Below, piece by piece: positions 31,927-33,338 of a stretch of DNA of 33,338 nucleotides (the stretch's first letter is position 1; every line of letters begins with the position of its first letter). Under the pieces are notes generated by a model, which was given only the letters and a program-made list of their open reading frames with translations, was not told where the DNA came from and searched no databases. The translations under genes were made by a program, and so were the position numbers. The DNA is from Deinococcus ruber (GTDB taxonomy: Bacteria; Deinococcota; Deinococci; Deinococcales; Deinococcaceae): positions 1 to 33,338 of the forward strand of contig NZ_BMQL01000053.1 in NCBI RefSeq assembly GCF_014648095.1, given 5' to 3'.

Positions 31927-32059
31927 AAAACGCTCTAAGAGTATGTGATCTCGCCCCGTGGCACACTTAACCCGTTGCCTGAATCCCCTGCTTCTCAGGC
32001 ATGTCGGCCAAGTCGGCTGTGCCTGCCCTCTACAGCGGATCTCAGTCACACTGGTTTGC

Positions 32060-32408
32060 ATGACGGATGAACAGCTGGCCGCTCTTGAAGAGCGTGTCAA
32101 CCAAGCGACGCCTGGCCCCTGATTTCCGACTGTCACGGATGATGCGTTGTCTCAAGGGGGGTGTCTACGTCTGCCGCCAAACACGTGGACAGAAACGAGA
32201 CGGAAGACGCGGACTCTCCCTTGACGGCGGGCGGGCTCGCCGGTTCATGGTCGAGGGCAACATCGACGACGAGCAGGTGATTGCCATTACCTGCTTGCAG
32301 TCTCTACAGCTTGCCTACCAAGATGCCAGTGACGAGAATGCACTGTTCATTGCCCATGCCCGTGAGGATGTACCTGCATTACTTGCCGAGATACGACGAC
32401 TCCGCTAG
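32060..32408 (+). pseudogene. Decayed phage-type small gene
   Basis: Starts MTDEQLAALEERVNQATPGP, then TGA where Trp is expected (the common form of this phage protein has TPGPW), and after one extra G in CAAGGGGGGTG the frame returns as GGVYVCRQTRGQ and FMVEGNIDDEQVIAI to ALFIAHAREDVPALLAEIRR. The end pattern FIAHAREDVPALLAEVR is found in many small actinobacterial and Deinococcus phage proteins. Nonsense plus frameshift make it inactive. Function of the family unknown. Confidence 0.6.
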
Positions 32409-32440
32409 CTTCTCAACAACAGACCGTCGAAGCCATCACC

Positions 32441-32815
32441 TTGACCCACACCCCCTCAGCCCTTGCCTCGTTGACGATCAACACAACTGCTCAGTATGGA
32501 GATGGAGCGAGATGGAGCTGCGCAGTGACGCCCATTTTATTCAACTCACTACTTCGACAAGGCTTTATCAAACGCCCCGCTGTCAGGAGTCGAGCGGGGC
32601 GGGTGACGACGTACCTGGCGGTGCCGCAGGGGAATGTGCCGGACCTTGAGGTGACCCAGCAGGACGCGGTGGTCTTGAAAGGGTGCAGCGGGATGCTGTC
32701 GTTTTTTGCGCAGAAGCTACGGCTGGATGCGGGTCAGGCGCTGGTGGTGTGCGGGTACGCGAGCGGTGGCCCCGTTGGGGCCTCGTTTGCCTTTCGGGTG
32801 TTCGACACGACGTGA
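32441..32815 (+). CDS. Hypothetical protein
   Basis: 124 residues from a TTG; no good ribosome site and no alternative start until well inside. Beta-rich: GARWSCAVTPILFNSLLRQG, RVTTYLAVPQGNVPDLEV, then LVVCGYASGGPVGASFAFRV. Looks like a compact surface or capsid-type fold, but I recognise no family. Next gene on the same strand starts 95 bases later. Confidence 0.45.
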   Translation: MTHTPSALASLTINTTAQYGDGARWSCAVTPILFNSLLRQGFIKRPAVRSRAGRVTTYLAVPQGNVPDLEVTQQDAVVLKGCSGMLSFFAQKLRLDAGQALVVCGYASGGPVGASFAFRVFDTT

Positions 32816-32910
32816 TGTGCAGGCGAGAGCTCGAGCATTTGGGTGAACGCACGTGGATTTTGAAGGAAAGAAGACCGATGCTTGAATATCTCAGGCAGGA
32901 GGAGGCAACA

Positions 32911-33192
32911 ATGGACGAGATGGCCGCGACATTTATTTTCGCTGTGACCGCTCCAGAGGGCGCCGTGCATTCATGTTTCGAGGTAGAGGACGATCAGCAG
33001 TATGGGCCGGAGGACGTGACGATCCTGACCGGCGTGCCGAGTGCGTCAGGGGCAGAAACGTTAACGCTGATGATGAAGCGTCTGCCGGATGACGACACGT
33101 ATCGCGCGCTGGCGGCGCAGGCGGCGACGAATCATGCGGAAGTGATCCTCGATCCGCTGCGGCGCCTGATTCGCTCGCTCATCCCGCTGTAA
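32911..33192 (+). CDS. Hypothetical protein
   Basis: 93 residues from ATG 32911, chosen for the ribosome site AGGAGG seven bases before; a second ATG (32878) with AAGGAAAG would add 11 residues. Acidic beta/alpha protein: ATFIFAVTAPEGAVHSCFEV, EDVTILTGVPSASGAETL, and a C-terminal helix ATNHAEVILDPLRRLIRS. No family recognised. Confidence 0.5.
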   Translation: MDEMAATFIFAVTAPEGAVHSCFEVEDDQQYGPEDVTILTGVPSASGAETLTLMMKRLPDDDTYRALAAQAATNHAEVILDPLRRLIRSLIPL

Positions 33193-33204
33193 GGGCTTGG
33201 GCGC

Positions 33205-33327
33205 TCAGTTGGCGAAGAGGACGGCCCAATAGTGTTGTTGACTGGTGGGAGCAATGGCCTCGCCGATGCCGATGCGGGTGAACTCATATCTTTGTGTGTT
33301 GAGCCGAGCCGTGGGAAGCTGGGCTTG
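33205..33327 (-). pseudogene. CAP/SCP-domain protein, C-terminal fragment
   Basis: On the minus strand the frame reads LPTARLNTQRYEFTRIGIGE and HYWAVLFAN before TGA (33205-33207), the end of a CAP/SCP (cysteine-rich secretory protein) domain, which closes with IG-x-G and YW-x-x-x-F. Directly upstream in frame is a TGA (33328-33330), so the frame is broken; the rest of the gene, if present, lies past the window edge. Confidence 0.45.
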
Positions 33328-33338
33328 TCACATCCTCG

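Larger units (their letters stand above)
28836..31935 (+). mobile_element. IS630-family element carrying two nested IS
   Basis: Ends are GAGCAATTTGCGG (28836) and, in reverse complement, GAGCGTTTTTC (31935), each bordered by TA (28834-28835 and 31936-31937), the IS630 target. Total length 3100; minus the IS5 copy with its TA (836) and the IS3 copy (about 1236) leaves about 1.03 kb, a normal IS630 size. The transposase is in three pieces and carries stop codons, so the element is dead. Confidence 0.75.

Overview
The window looks like Deinococcus or a close relative. The DNA is GC-rich, there is a tandem type IV pilin locus, a large type I pullulanase, a secreted DUF4384-type protein and two-component pairs, and the IS content (IS630, IS5, IS3, IS6 types) fits that group. 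This assignment is from protein resemblance only; no rRNA or tRNA gene is visible.

Layout. (1) 261-4797, minus strand: a four-gene ABC export operon (secreted protein, two ATPases, FtsX-type permease). (2) 5005-8019, plus strand: two small secreted proteins, then an intact OmpR-type response regulator and histidine kinase. (3) 8308-8770: a truncated secreted-protein gene beside an IS630 transposase remnant. (4) 8955-11990: secreted pullulanase. (5) 12070-18005 is mostly wreckage around a few intact genes: recD2 fragments around an alpha/beta hydrolase, a decayed pilin copy before an intact one, a dead toxin-antitoxin pair with an AT-rich insertion, a DUF347-type membrane protein coupled to a 32-residue peptide, and a decayed PAP2/response regulator/kinase operon. 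(6) 18056-21219: DUF4384-type protein, histidine phosphatase and a DUF2325-type protein.

(7) 21286-28769 is an accessory island. A minus-strand HTH gene and membrane-protein gene sit downstream of three 32-bp-phased repeats that look like iterons or operators. On the plus strand there follow chains of very small unknown genes whose stops and starts overlap by 4 bases, then a tiny N-terminal piece of a Gp37/Gp68-type (DUF5131) protein, a DUF4326 protein, a GNAT acetyltransferase, and a protein resembling the short phage DpdA-like (TGT-related) family. Two mini-operons are headed by the same G-rich repeat, each copy of which fits the G-quadruplex consensus. No integrase or capsid gene is visible, so the island could be a degraded phage or plasmid.

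(8) 28690-31935 is a nested IS: an IS630 element carrying an IS5-family copy (834 bp, TA duplication) and an IS3-family copy (about 1.24 kb), beside an IS6 fragment. Removing the IS5 copy restores the IS630 reading frame. (9) 32060-33338: a decayed phage-type gene, two small unknown genes, and the tail of a CAP/SCP-domain gene running toward the window edge.

The most system-like region is 21914-24877 (HTH gene, phased repeats, AT-rich leader, coupled unknown genes), followed by the G-repeat-headed operons with the DpdA-like and DUF4326 proteins.
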